Shown piece after piece: positions 12,297 through 23,839 of a stretch of 64,000 bases of DNA (position 1 is its first letter; every line of letters starts with the position of its first letter). This DNA is from Rhynchosporium graminicola (taxonomy: Eukaryota; Ascomycota; Leotiomycetes; Helotiales; Ploettnerulaceae), in the NCBI GenBank assembly GCA_900074885.1, contig FJUW01000026.1, positions 62,001 to 126,000 on the forward strand. The letters run 5' to 3'. A program made the position numbers and the translations under genes. A model generated the notes under the pieces. That model did not search any database, was not told the origin of the DNA, and saw only the letters and a list, made by a program, of their open reading frames with translations.

Positions 12297-14268
12297 ATTT
12301 GCTCGCATGCTTGTGCGTTTTGGATATATGGCTAGACAGCGAACGAGTCTTTTTAAGCTCGAATTATCAATTGTCTAGTCACATTTGACGCCTGTGATTC
12401 AGCTCCAATCTTTCCAAGTTCTTGATTCATGCGTACCGCAAACATTCAGCGTGGTAGATGGTTTGTGAATATACGATCGAAAACCTTACCATAATCCTCA
12501 ACCTGTGGCATCCATGGCAATGATGAGTGAGGAGAGCAAAATGAATGTACAGCCAAGCGGACATCGCATCAAACACAGTAGCAAGGACTTCCCCAAGTTT
12601 GGACGTCACTGTTGGTCGACATATCGGGGTCTCTTCCAACCAACCATCATGCGTCACTCGGACCTGTATAACTGTAGACACAGTCGTGCTCTCTCAAGTT
12701 GCATGAGGCACGGAGTCGGGTTCCGACGACAGCATGGCTTGAATCCGTGTGATGGATACCAATATCTGCAATTACGGAAGGCGCGACTATGTCAAGGACC
12801 AAAACTCATGAGGCTGGCCGAAGAGACTTTTTACGATACCGAGGCTGCGGCAATTTATGTCTGGTGAAGCCAAATTTGGAGCAACGGCGAAATACATTGG
12901 TACTTCCTTGGCAAGCTTGATGAGAAGCTCTCAGTTGGTGATCTCGAACTAGATCATTTGACCTTTACCTGGAAGCCCTGGAGTGAGGGACGTATCTGTG
13001 GATATGCAGGCTCATTCAAAGGCTCATTTTGTGCGGGTAAAGTGGATATGATATGGGATGATTGTTCGTATACCTGACTTCAAGTCCACGTTCTTTCGAG
13101 AGCGTATCTGTCTGTACACGTGAAGCTACTAGTTATGCCTGAAGACCAATATGAATACCTAGGTAGATGCAAAGACAGGTCCTTTTAGCCTCGAATATAA
13201 GAAAGCTGGTTCGACTCGCGAAAGTAGACAAGCTAACTCAGGTTGCCGACATTCTTTTCATCCGCAGGACTTCAAGAGTGGACACAAACCCTCATCATTG
13301 TCATTTTATCATGCTGCAGGGGTTAGGGGCTTGTTGAATCGTTCTGTCATCATCCAAGGAGTCATACACCACCGCATCTTCAACAAATCACAAGAGAAAT
13401 ATATAATACCCGAAAAGTCGCCATCTACAAAGTCAGGTACATAGATAATATACCCACCCCTGTAGCATAACAGTCAGCCAAAGTGAAGACTTCACCATTC
13501 CGTAACTACCACGTCGATAATCATTACGTTAAGTGCTATTAGGTGATTGATGCCTCGGCCTGGCGGATGGGCTATGCAGGTTGAGAGGCAATGTACAACA
13601 TACTTATGTCCTTTTGTATGGCCGACTGTTCTAACTTCGCGGAGACAGGATGAGAAGGTATATGAAAGTTCTGTCAAGGCTAGAGGGGGAAAGACAATTG
13701 TTTTTGAAGGTAGGTACTGGCACTAGTTTTGAATCTGTAAGCGAGAGGCGAAGTAGGATCGATATCCGTCTAGGAGATATTATTGTAGTAACTTACATCT
13801 TATATCGAGCTTCTTTTAGCTTCTTTTGGAATATTCAAAATTCTCGTGTTCTTAGCATCTGCTTGCAAATGATGGAGCTCACGCCGTATGACTAATATGT
13901 GCAACGAGCACTGCGCCAGCCATATCAAGTCGAATCGAGTCTCAAACAGTTTTCCAAGACCGTTCAATCCGAGGATTCATTCAGGTGTCAAGATACTTCT
14001 TGCTATATTTCTAATACCTCACTAAGATTGAAACATTGAACACATGCGAAATTCGAGCTAAGTAACAAAGCAATCTGTGATCACGTGTTAAGTGTAGAGG
14101 TGCGAGGGACTTGAAGCGAATTGAAGTCCTACCACAACTCTAGACGACCGCATCTTTCGGACCCTATCACTTCAAGCTTATCTTATTTCCCTACTCTACT
14201 GTTGCGTCTTACTCCCGCAACTCCCGGTGTCAACGACTGCACGTAACACGACAAGATTCAAGCCTAAG
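12297..14268. other. Intergenic region with a decayed ORF
   Basis: About 2 kb between ATG22 and the SGNH hydrolase locus. Only the decayed cysteine-containing frames at about 12640-13077 show protein-like character. The remainder (13080-14268) is AT-rich, with short random frames and no recognised repeat or RNA gene. Confidence 0.45.
12640..13077 (+). pseudogene. Possible decayed small cysteine-containing protein gene
   Basis: No complete gene is present, but protein-like segments lie in successive plus-strand frames. About 12740-12800 reads DTNICNYGRRDYVKDQN. Then DFLRYRGCGN appears in a second frame. The clearest piece, 12868-13077, is 70 codons: it begins IWSNGEIHWYF, contains WKPWSEGRICGYAG and ends IWDDCSYT-stop. 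It has no ATG upstream, because TGA at 12865-12867 closes its frame. The regular cysteines and aromatic content suggest the relic of a small secreted protein, but no family was recognised and no splice sites join the pieces. It could also be chance. Confidence 0.3.
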
Positions 14269-14340
14269 ATGGCTCACTTACCCAAACCTCTCCGTGTTCT
14301 CTGCTTCGGCGCCAGTCTAGTGGAAGGATACTCTAGGTAA
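14269..14340 (+). pseudogene. Duplicated 5' fragment of the SGNH hydrolase (possible alternative first exon)
   Basis: ATG 14269 opens 23 codons, MAHLPKPLRVLCFGASLVEG then YSR-stop. This is a clear relative of the start of the intact hydrolase 325 bp downstream (MAHESQPLLILCFGDSLTEG). The GDSL block has become GASL, so the aspartate next to the nucleophile is lost while the serine is kept. The corresponding tyrosine codon TAC has become TAA. The same change makes a consensus donor: the sequence after CTCTAG is GTAAGA. Splicing from 14336 to the ATTCTAG at 14655-14661 would join in frame to exon 1 of the intact copy (YS|SYGM). Confidence 0.75.
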
Positions 14341-14593
14341 GAAATGACGACAGTGATATGCCTCAAAGACTCCGAGTTTGCTCGAAATACTACCAAAAGA
14401 AAGATCCGGCCTTTAGTCAAGTGACAGTACCGAACATCACGTGCGTGGTACACACATGGGACTCAAGCGACTTGCTTCCGCACTGCCCCTAGGCAGCCTC
14501 ACCTATAAACATCTTCCCAAGCATCTAATTGTCTATAATCTGTTTTCGTGTCATTTGTCAATTTCCTCCTTCGTCCCAAGCCCATTTCCAAAA

Positions 14594-15610
14594 ATGGCTC
14601 ACGAATCGCAACCCCTCCTGATCCTCTGCTTCGGCGACAGTCTAACAGAAGGATATTCTAGCTACGGGATGAGGATGACACCCTACTCCAAGACCATGAA
14701 GCGGGTTCTAGCGGCGGAGATTGGGTATGAATTTGAGTTCGAGGTCGAGACAAATGGTGTTAGCGGGCAGCAGGTTACGAGCGGATTTAGGAAACGGATG
14801 GAAGATTTATGTGAGTGGCTGATTATTTTCAACTTCTATGACTGCTGTACGAAACTGTAGATATGGGACTTGCACCCTTTTTGACCGCATCCTTACCCTT
14901 TTCTGCGTTCTGCTTCATATTGATACTCATCTCTCAAGCTCCTCTCTAAGCTCAATTTCGAAATGTAACACTAACTCTTAACAGACTCCTCACCAAACTC
15001 CTTCCAAAGCCCCTACGACTGGGTCGTCTTCCTAGGCGGCACAAATGATATCGCCTTCCAAAAATCGCCAACGGATATCTTCTCCGAGATCCGCACTATC
15101 ACCAACCTCAATCTGGAAAACGGAGCTAGGGTATTGATATTAACAGTCCCAGAATGTGGCGTCAAGAATAAGGGGTTGGATCAAAGAAGAAATGACTTGA
15201 ATGATTTGATCAAGGGGGATGAGAGGGAGGGCGTGTGAGTTCCCTTTTTCCTTTTGCGGTTTGAGGAGAATGGTTCTTGTTCATTTCCTTGGTTGTAATT
15301 TTCAAAGCAGAATGTTACTTTCCTCTCTCTGGAGAAAAAAGGAGCTGATAAAATGCTGGATAGGTATGTACTCGATCTTCATGCCTTGGTTCCGTATCAT
15401 GCGATGCCTGCAGAAGAGCGGAAAGAAATCTGGGATGATGGTTTGCATTTTACGCCGGAGGGGTATGAGAGAGTAGGCAGACTGGTTGCGGGGAGGCTTA
15501 TTGAGATTCTGGAAGGGGCTTTGGATGAGGATAAGAAGGGCGTGAATAGTAAAGGTGGGAAGAAAGGTGAAGAGGTACCTGTGGAGGAGGAGGAGGAGGA
15601 GGGAAAGTGA
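14594..15610 (+). CDS. SGNH/GDSL-type lipase or esterase
   Basis: A hydrolase of the SGNH fold that cleaves ester bonds with a serine nucleophile; the substrate is unknown. There are three exons: 14594-14810, 14985-15234 and 15364-15610, giving 237 residues. All catalytic blocks are present: block I GDSLTEG near residue 15, block II glycine in TNGVSG, block III GGTNDI after the first intron, and block V DGLHFTPEGY near the C-terminus with the Asp-His pair. Donors are GTGAGT in both introns. The tail is lysine- and glutamate-rich (VEEEEEEGK). There is no evident signal peptide, so an intracellular enzyme is likely. A damaged copy of its first exon lies directly upstream. Confidence 0.88.
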
Positions 15611-16850
15611 GATAGATGGAATTTGGGATGGGGTTTGCCAAGGTTGACGAGGAATGGAAGCATAGCAGGGAATTGGCGCGTAGGCGTTCCAGGAATTAAG
15701 CTTGACTTGTAGAGCTAGGGGGAGAATCAAGAGTCTTCAACCTCCATCTCGATCCCCCGAACTCAAACCCTCGAGCGAGTTCTGCTCTTCAAAACCAACA
15801 AAGCCCACTCACCGCCCAATTCCCGCTCACCTCTCAAATCAAATCCAGGGACTAGCATATAAGCGAACGTAAACAAACCCGCGACATGCAACAAAATCTT
15901 TTACCCTACCATATTGCTCACTGGAAGCGTCCTCTCTCAGCCTCACCTCACCTTCAAATAATAATCAAAGCCATTCATCTATCCATCACATAAGCGAAAT
16001 TCAACAGACTATACTAGACTAGACTAACGACATGCAACACCTCTCACCATAATCTCAGCTGCGTTCATTCCAAAGTCCGTCTTCATCAGCCCCAGCTCGC
16101 GAAGAAGATCAAAATAGCATGATGCCTTAACATGCGTATATTTCAACAGTGACGTATCACAGTTTTTTTAAATGGAGCTTCAACACATCTATTGTAAGTA
16201 TATTTACACATCGATACCTGCAGAAAAAAAGAAAAGAAAAAAGAAACCAAGTCTTGAGTTGCAACCAGACTGCTATCGAGTGATGCACGATGATGAAGTA
16301 CAAGCAAGAGGACGAGTAGCATTATGAAGCGGCTCATGCTATAATTATACACAAGAATTCACCATTTCTATACATAGACTCTTTCTTATCTGGTTATCGA
16401 TCTGAATCGGGAGGCTGGGGCGAAGGAGCTCTCCAGCTAAAGGTAAGTAAAGTAAGTAAATTGGTGAAGTGGATAACCAAAATCATCCTTTACAGCTCGC
16501 GAAAGCTAACACCTTGCTGAGATTTGGGGAGAAGGACGCGCCATTTTGGAAAGCTGATAGGCTTGGAGCTTAAGACTCTACGATGTGCAGTAAAGACTCT
16601 TTTGCCAGCAAGCGAGACTGTTGGTGGCCAACGAAGTTGTGAGACGAAAAGATAGGATTTGCATGTTCAACAATTACGTTATACGGGATATGGTCATAGA
16701 TCGTTAACCCTTGTGTGTCACTCGATCTTGATACAAGTATACTTCATGCGCTACACAATTAGGACAAGCAGCAGTAAGCGATCGATTTTTTATTCTACAT
16801 AGCTAGCTACATATACACGGTGTCTGGTATCATCACAACCCATTACCCAT
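15611..16850. other. Intergenic region between convergent SGNH hydrolase and OST1
   Basis: This holds the 3' ends of both neighbours. There are short A-rich runs (for example 16225-16245) and an AGTAAAGTAAGTAA run near 16445. No protein-like frame, RNA gene or mobile element was seen. Confidence 0.5.
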
Positions 16851-18433
16851 TTACTTCCTCGCACGGATGCTAACATCCAAACTCCCAATTGCCCACGTCG
16901 CAGCGAATAAAGTCACGAAGGCCGTGAAAATAATCAAAGGCTTTCTTAAGCCTGCAAGGAGAGGATAGTCATATGTAACAATCAGCTCGCGGTCGCGGAG
17001 ATCGTCGACGATGTTGATAGCTTTCAGAGTGAGGGATGTGCGGCCTGTGGTATCCATGAATGTTCTGTGTAGGGAGATGTCTGCGCTGACGAGAGGCACA
17101 GTGGTGCTGTATTGGACGTTCCTGTAAGATGATTAGTATAGTCCATACATATTCCGAAGTTTGGTACTTACTCAGCTCCTTCTGGGAGGATCACACGCAG
17201 CTCGATGTGCTCGTATTCCATGCCCTCGGGCTGCTTGGGTCCTTCCAAGAACGGTACGTTCAAAACATATCCATCTCCATTCTTGAGCTTGCGGAGGAAC
17301 TTCTTGAGATCGGCATCCCAACCTATGCGGAAGGGGTAGTTCCATCCTCCGAAAATCGGGTATCTAGGCTTGATCTCAAGGTTGGCTTCGCGCTTATTGC
17401 TGCGGAATCGAGACGTCGAGACATTTCCAATGACATCGGTGAAGTAAGGAGTCAAGCTTCCGACCTTCAGTGGGAATTTAAGCTCCTTGATGGCAACAGT
17501 AGCTGGGTTGTAGTGTGCCTGTTGCGCCCACTCAACTCGTGAGAATTGGCTGGTGAGATTAGCAGCACGGTTGTGTAAAGTGTATCTCTCCTCGAAAGCG
17601 ATGTTTCCTCCCCAGTGGCTGACTTCAATATCCCTTTCCAGACGGGAAACGTGGATCAATGGCTTTGTGAACTCGTATCTGACCGACACTGGCTCAACAG
17701 CTCCAGCTGGAATTTCGGCAAATGGTCCATATGTGAACTTCGAGCCCTGCTTTTGTGGTGACTCAGTCTCACCCTTGCCTGCTGGAACGATGGTGTATTC
17801 CGGCACCACTGCCGACGGGAACTTGACTTCGGTCTTCTGCTTGATGGTGACATAGGCTGATGCCGCGAATGCCGAGAAGGTGTAGACCAGGAATTGTCTA
17901 TCCCTCTGGGAAATTGCAGCAGGAAGAGGGTTTAGAGCGGAAAGGTAAGAGTAAGTGATACCCAGAGTCTGCTGTGCTTTCGGGGCGAGAGGTTTGGGAA
18001 GACGAATTCGGTAGAATTGGGTATCACTGTTCGTCGCCGTTAGCTACCACCATCACTCTGCTGCACATTCGGTGTACCTGTCTATGTTGTATTCCACTGC
18101 CTCTACGTCAAAGAGGCCTCCATCCGGATCCTTCCTGTCCTTCACCTCCAAAGCCCCTATGGTCTCCATCTGCCGAGAGGTGAATGGCAGAAAGTATTCA
18201 TCCTGGGGCCCACTGGCAACATTCTCTATCAACACATTGATGGCCTCTTTAGGGTAGCTCTTCTCCAGATTGATGAGATGTACGAGATTGACATTTTGGA
18301 AGTTCTGCGGAGGAGAGAACTGGGCGGGGAGAATCAATCGTGAAGCAAGTGGTTTGGTCAGATTTCCCTGGGCGGCCGAGAAAGCTGTCGACGCGAACGA
18401 CAGGACAGCGGATGCAATTGCAAAGGACCGCAT
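16851..18433 (-). CDS. OST1: Oligosaccharyltransferase subunit OST1 (ribophorin I)
   Basis: ER membrane subunit of the oligosaccharyltransferase that moves the dolichol-linked glycan to asparagines of nascent proteins. There are three exons: 18433-18078, 18026-17172 and 17121-16851 (introns of 52 and 50 bp), giving 493 residues, close to the yeast protein. ATG 18433 gives a clear signal peptide (MRSFAIASAVLSFASTAFSA). The lumenal domain shows family motifs such as RYPIFGGW and YDYPLLAGLRKP. A single transmembrane helix near the C-terminus is followed by the short basic tail RARK. Upstream in-frame codons without ATG are probably leader. It is divergent from the hexokinase gene. Confidence 0.93.
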
Positions 18434-19225
18434 GTTGGCGAATAGATAGATAGATAGATAAATAGATTGATTACAGCAGACCAGACCAGACCAGACCAGC
18501 TGTGAATCCAATGGATCGGATCGGATCAGATCAGATGGACCTCGAATGAGAATCCCTCGAATGTGCGAGCGCCGGTATCGTGGGAGAAGGTCAGAGGATG
18601 TTGTGTTGTATTGTATAGTTGCTGCTGCATCCAATTCACAGATCGCTAGCTAGCTTCCGACCATCACGCTGTCCTTTGGATACCTACATACCTGGCTGTC
18701 TTGTCTATATGTGATCAGCCACAGCTAGGCTAGGCTAGGCCCGAAGTAGACGTGGCCGTGCAGATGTGGCTTATGCGGCGGAAGCGCAAGAGAGCGAGCG
18801 GGCTGACTAAGTAATCAGTAATCACATCTCGGGCATCTCCATTGTGCTGTGCTGTGCCGGGGGTGAAGTGAAGCCCCACGGTGACGATGCCCGCGCAACA
18901 TTCGGTTTTCATTCATTTTCATGTTCCAGGTTCCCTTTGCAGTTCTGGATCCGAATATATAACAACACCATAAGAGATCCGATCCGACTTCCCGCTGCTG
19001 TTAATCTCGGCTCCCGATATTCATATTCATATTCATATTCATATTGATATTCATATTCTTTCTACATCGCCGTTGAATTTCCTCGTTCTACTATACTCTT
19101 CCAACACCGCCACGAGTGTCTCGGAGCTTGAGGAGCTCTCTTTCAACCCCAACCACCCACCCACTCACTCACTACCTCTGATATATCAGACTTTTTGACA
19201 ATCAAATCCAATCACACACGCAATC
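18434..19225. promoter_or_regulatory. Divergent promoter region OST1 / hexokinase, rich in short tandem repeats
   Basis: About 790 bp separate the two start codons. The region carries several independent microsatellites: GATA-type (18445-18465), CCAGA (18481-18500), GGATC/AGATC (18514-18536), CTAGG (18725-18740) and TTCATA (about 19018-19057). A pyrimidine-rich stretch precedes the hexokinase ATG. No defined operator was recognised. Confidence 0.55.
19018..19057. repeat. TTCATA/ATTCAT hexanucleotide microsatellite
   Basis: About six copies of a TATTCA-type unit, with one G substitution, located about 170 bp upstream of the hexokinase start codon and probably within its promoter or 5' leader. 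Confidence 0.9.
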
Positions 19226-21497
19226 ATGGTTGGACTCGGCCCAAAGAAGGCTCCTTCGCGTCGTGGTAGGCTCGCCTCTCCTTTTCACTTTCCCCAATTG
19301 CAATTGTCCAAGTGATTCAGAACTACACCCTATACCCTATACACTATTCACTCGAGGAGTGGTGCTGCATGCGTTGTTGCGTCGTTACTATTTATTTGCA
19401 CGAGGATGAGGATGAGGACGAGGACGAGGACGAGGACCCCTCATCTGATGAGGGAGCAATAACTTCGAATCAAAGACCACAACAAAGACAAAGACGACTT
19501 GATTCGAACAAACTCAGTTATTAAGACGCCTTGTTCTCAACATGGGCCCCTATTTTTCAAGAGATGCCTGATTGTGTTAAAGGTCATTCTCCTTCCTATT
19601 CTTCATTTTCAGGAGTCCGAGGCTGAAGTCCCCGGGTTGCCGGACTTGTTCTGCCCGCACTTTCGGCCTTGCAATCCTATTTCCCTATGGCTCTGGTACC
19701 ACGGCTTTACCTCCATCATCCCCATGATAAGCACAGCATTTCATCTGCCCGTCAATCATGAGATCTGGAAGCAAAAGCAATCCGTCAAATTCACCGCCAT
19801 CATGTGCCAGTGGCTTGTGGTTGTCCTACTCTCTGGCTCCTCCTTTACGTTCAATTTGAACTTGCTTTTGGTTTACAGCTTGCGAGGTTTATGCTAACAG
19901 TATATAGGGTCTATGGCCGATGTGCCAAAGGATCTTTTGCAGGAAATCGAAAGACTTGAGAGACTATTCACCGTCCCCAAGGAGAAGCTAAAGGAGATCA
20001 CTTCCCACTTCGTCAAGGAGCTCGAGAAAGGTACATTTCGAAAAGTTCTGCCCATGATCAATCCTTACTAACACTGATCAGGTCTTAGCGTTGAAGTTGG
20101 CAGCATTGTAAGCCATCCCCCATCTGAAGAACTCGCTTGTTCTCGCTAATATCCTCAGCCTATGAACCCAACATGGTGCATGGCATTTCCCGATGGAAAT
20201 GAACAAGGAACTTTCCTCGCCCTTGATATGGGTGGAACTAACCTACGAGTCTGTGAGATCATCTTGACTGATGCACCAGGCGAATTCGACATCATTCAAT
20301 CCAAGTACCGCATGCCAGAGGATCTCAAGACTGGTAATGCCGATGAGCTCTGGGAGTATATTGCAGATTGTCTTCAACAATTCATCGAATCTCATCACGG
20401 CGACGATGACAAGTTGACCAGCCTTCCTCTGGGATTCACATTCTCCTACCCTGCGACTCAAGATTACATAGACCATGGTGTTCTTCAACGCTGGACTAAG
20501 GGCTTCGATATCGATGGTGTTGAAGGTAAGAATGTGGTTCCCATGTTCGAGGCAGCCATTAGCAAGCGAGTAAGTAGACACCACCTTCCTTCCAGACTTT
20601 CCAGCTAACACGTGACAGGGAGTACCAATTAAACTGACTGCTCTCATCAACGACACCACCGGGACCCTTATCGCCTCCGCTTACACCGACACCAAGATGA
20701 AGATCGGCTGTATCTTCGGAACCGGCTGCAACGCAGCTTACATGGAGAACTGCGGATCCATCCCAAAGCTCGCCCACATGAACCTACCACCCGACACACC
20801 AATGGCCATTAACTGCGAATGGGGTGCGTTCGACAACGAGCACAAAGTCCTTCCCATGACTCCTTACGACATCATAATCGACAAAGAGTCGCCCCGCCCC
20901 GGCCAACAGGCTTTCGAGAAAATGATCGCAGGTCTCTACCTCGGCGAGCTCTTCCGCCTCGTCCTCGTCGACCTGCACGAGAACAAGGAAGTCCACATGT
21001 TCGAGGGCCAAAACATCGATAAGCTTCGCAAAGCTTACACCTTGGACTCCTCATTCCTCTCTCTCGTTGAAGAAGATCCATTTGAGAACCTCTCGGAGAC
21101 AGGCGATCTCTTCCAAAGCAAACTCGGCATCTCCGTCACCCGCCCTGAACTCGAGCTGATCCGCCGTCTCGCCGGACTCATCGGTACGCGTGCCGCTCGT
21201 CTCTCCGCCTGTGGAGTAGCAGCCATTTCTATCAAGAAGGGTTACAAGACCTGCCACGTTGGAGCCGATGGATCGGTGTTCAACAAATACCCGCATTTCA
21301 AGGCGAGAGGTGCGGTCGCGTTGAGAGAGATTTTGGATTGGGCGCCGAAGAAGAGCGCAAAGGAGGAGGATCCTATTGAGATTTTGGCGGCCGAGGATGG
21401 ATCTGGTGTTGGTGCTGCGTTGATTGCGGCGTTGACTTTGAAGAGAGTCAATAATGGGAATATGGCTGGTATTTTGCACCCGGAGAACTATAAATAG
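19226..21497 (+). CDS. Hexokinase
   Basis: Cytosolic enzyme phosphorylating glucose or fructose with ATP at the start of glycolysis. There are five exons: 19226-19265, 19908-20030, 20082-20107, 20159-20569 and 20619-21497, giving 492 residues, the usual fungal hexokinase length. The start MVGLGPKKAPSRR is followed by a 642-bp first intron (donor GTAGGC, branch TGCTAAC, acceptor ATATAG) into GSMADVPKDLL. Motifs: phosphate loop DMGGTNLRV, sugar-binding LGFTFSYPATQ, catalytic aspartate in LINDTTGT, GTGCNAAY, INCEWGAFD, and adenosine-binding DGSGVGAAL near the C-terminus. The overall pattern suits hexokinase rather than glucokinase, but that distinction is inference. It is convergent with Rmt2. 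Confidence 0.95.
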
Positions 21498-21926
21498 GTG
21501 TTTCTGCGAGGCATTTCCTTACTTCAGGCTTGGATCTTTTGCTGGTGGAGGTTGTATGGGAGATATTCTCAGTGTTGGTCGGACGGAAGATACTGAATCT
21601 GGTCAGCAAGGGGACGCATAATGTCTCGTGGCCATCGGGTTTTCAAGTGCGAGTAAAAGCAAATAAGCACAAATATTGTTCCATTGAATCTCATTGGCCA
21701 TTCTCCATGTTTCGACGGCCTAGCTAAGCACGTGTCTGCTTGGTTCGCCTCTGCAAGCTGATCTGGCAGCTCGTCCAACATAGGTACCTAGGTATGAACC
21801 CTTGTTTACCCTCTACCTCGTCTATATTGCCTTATCTGGCGGCCTCACAATGCTGGGTATCATTTCACATCACACATCAATCCATAAAGCCCCCCATCTC
21901 CTTCTCCACTCCAATCCCACCACTCC
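21498..21926. other. Short convergent intergenic region (hexokinase / Rmt2)
   Basis: About 430 bp carrying the 3' ends of both genes. No further feature was seen. Confidence 0.6.
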
Positions 21927-23342
21927 CTAACCCATGAATGTACAAACCGGCAACCGATACCTCTCCAGTACCCAATACCTCCTCCTAACTCCCTCCCATT
22001 CTCCTTCTCCCTCCTCCCCCAGCCGTCCAACCTCAACATCCGTCCACTCTACATCTAATCCCGCATCCCCTAAATCGCATTCCACAACCTTCGTATAAAC
22101 ATCATAACACACCCTCCTATCCGCGCCTAGACCATTGAAAAACCCAAAAGTACCATCAGAATCTAACAATCCCGGGAGGTATTCCGTGAAGAGGAGTTTG
22201 AGTTGTGAATAGTCTTCGCCGAAGGTATCGAAGTAGATCGCGTCATACACTTCGTTGGCGGCGAGGAGAAGGGGACAGATGGTTTGCCAGGTGCCGGCGT
22301 GGATCTTATATGCCCCTGCTGGAGCACTTCCTTCCCACGCCTGCCCGAAATCCGAATCTGGTTCCGCTACTTTCTTCAGCACAGCAGGGTGGGCTTCGAT
22401 AATATGATGACGAGATGGTTTGGTGTCCCGGAACATACGATCTATAATGCCCATGCCAAAGCCAATGTTAAGGATGCGTGCGCCGGCTTTTGGTTGTCCA
22501 GAGGAAGAGGAAGAGGGGAGAAGGAGATCGACGGTGCGCCGCATGATGTCCGTTTCCCATGCCATCATTACACCATTATTATCGGAATCTAGGAGTTTGT
22601 CATCTGTGAATTTAAGGGTTGAGGCGAGATAGTCTGCGGAATTGACGTCTTTTTTCGCACTTTGGTCCTGATCTTCTTGCTGCTCGAGAATAGCCTCCTC
22701 AGCTGGTCCGACGGCGAGATTGTGCTCTGCAGGCACTATTGTTGTGCCATTCGATTCCCTAGCTTCCTTTGCTTCTCCCTGTCCATCAATATTCCCTTCT
22801 ACGGCCTCCATTGCTTCGTCGTCTTCCTCGGAATCCTCCCCCTCAAGCTCCTCATACCCTCCCATAAGACCCAATAATAATTCCGCTCTCACACCCGCAT
22901 TGACACACATCTCATATAACTCCATCCTACCCAGCCTATATGCCAAACATCCCGGCGTCTCATTGTTGCTGTCAAGATCATTCCATATCGCGCCACTGAA
23001 GAACAGTTCCTCGACAACCTTTTTCACTTTCTCGATATCGACTTCTTGTTTTCCATCTCCCTCTCCTCCCTCTCCTTCCTCTCCTTCCTCTCCTTCTGCC
23101 TTTGATTTTACTTCGCCATTTTGGATATTAGAGGACTGAAGAGGGGTAGAAGGTCCACAAGCAGCAATAGCCGCATGTAACGGCGAATACCCCGTTTCTG
23201 GGTCTTGTACACTCGCGTTCCCAGGCACACGAAGGAGGGGTTTTAAGGCAAGGAGATCGTGGTTGGAGGCGTGGAGGAGGATGGTCTGGGTCTGGATATC
23301 GATACCGGAGTTGGGAGAGGGAGCGAAAGCTGGGTCGTCCAT
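21927..23342 (-). CDS. RMT2: Protein arginine N-methyltransferase 2 (type IV, Rmt2)
   Basis: Methylates the delta nitrogen of arginine, best known on ribosomal protein L12 in yeast, using S-adenosylmethionine. It is a single exon of 471 residues. An ankyrin-like N-terminal region (ETGYSPLHAAIAA; NNETPGCLAYRLGRMELYEM) precedes the methyltransferase domain. That domain shows the SAM loop ILNIGFGMGIID, IIEAHPAVL, DTFGEDY and FFNGLGADR. The linker between them is acidic and contains EEGEEGEGGEG-type low complexity. ATG 23342 (MDDPAF) is the first ATG; the open frame extends 14 codons further upstream without one. The sequence matches the family over its full length. Confidence 0.93.
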   Translation of the reverse strand: MDDPAFAPSPNSGIDIQTQTILLHASNHDLLALKPLLRVPGNASVQDPETGYSPLHAAIAACGPSTPLQSSNIQNGEVKSKAEGEEGEEGEGGEGDGKQEVDIEKVKKVVEELFFSGAIWNDLDSNNETPGCLAYRLGRMELYEMCVNAGVRAELLLGLMGGYEELEGEDSEEDDEAMEAVEGNIDGQGEAKEARESNGTTIVPAEHNLAVGPAEEAILEQQEDQDQSAKKDVNSADYLASTLKFTDDKLLDSDNNGVMMAWETDIMRRTVDLLLPSSSSSGQPKAGARILNIGFGMGIIDRMFRDTKPSRHHIIEAHPAVLKKVAEPDSDFGQAWEGSAPAGAYKIHAGTWQTICPLLLAANEVYDAIYFDTFGEDYSQLKLLFTEYLPGLLDSDGTFGFFNGLGADRRVCYDVYTKVVECDLGDAGLDVEWTDVEVGRLGEEGEGEWEGVRRRYWVLERYRLPVCTFMG

Positions 23343-23839
23343 TGTGTCGTTCTCGAATACCTGGATACTATGGTTGAGGCTCAATCCAGGGAGTTAGGGC
23401 TGTCATTTATTCTCATGGAGGGGTCGCCAGATATGGCGAAATAGGACGGTGAGAGGTGGCAGAATGTTATAGTATATCATAAGCTGGAATCACTTTAATT
23501 GTTCACCCAACGACATGTTAATCGTCCAATGGTTACTTCGTAGAATTCCTCTCAGTTATCGAACCCCTTCACTTTTCAGGTTGTCTTCACATTTGAGTTG
23601 GGGGAACACCATTGCTCCGAGTAGCTTAGGCAATTACCATCCATTCATTCTGGATGTAAACATCTCACTCATATTCAGGCGTCCAAGACATCAGCACCCT
23701 TCATTTCGAAATAAGTATCGCCTTCGTTCCTTCAAGCCTCCCATCCCAGCCATGCTGCACTTCTACTGGAGCGGGATTCGGAGTCAGGACAACATAAACT
23801 GGCCAGTCCATACCTCCCTCCACCTCTCGTTTCCGTCCA

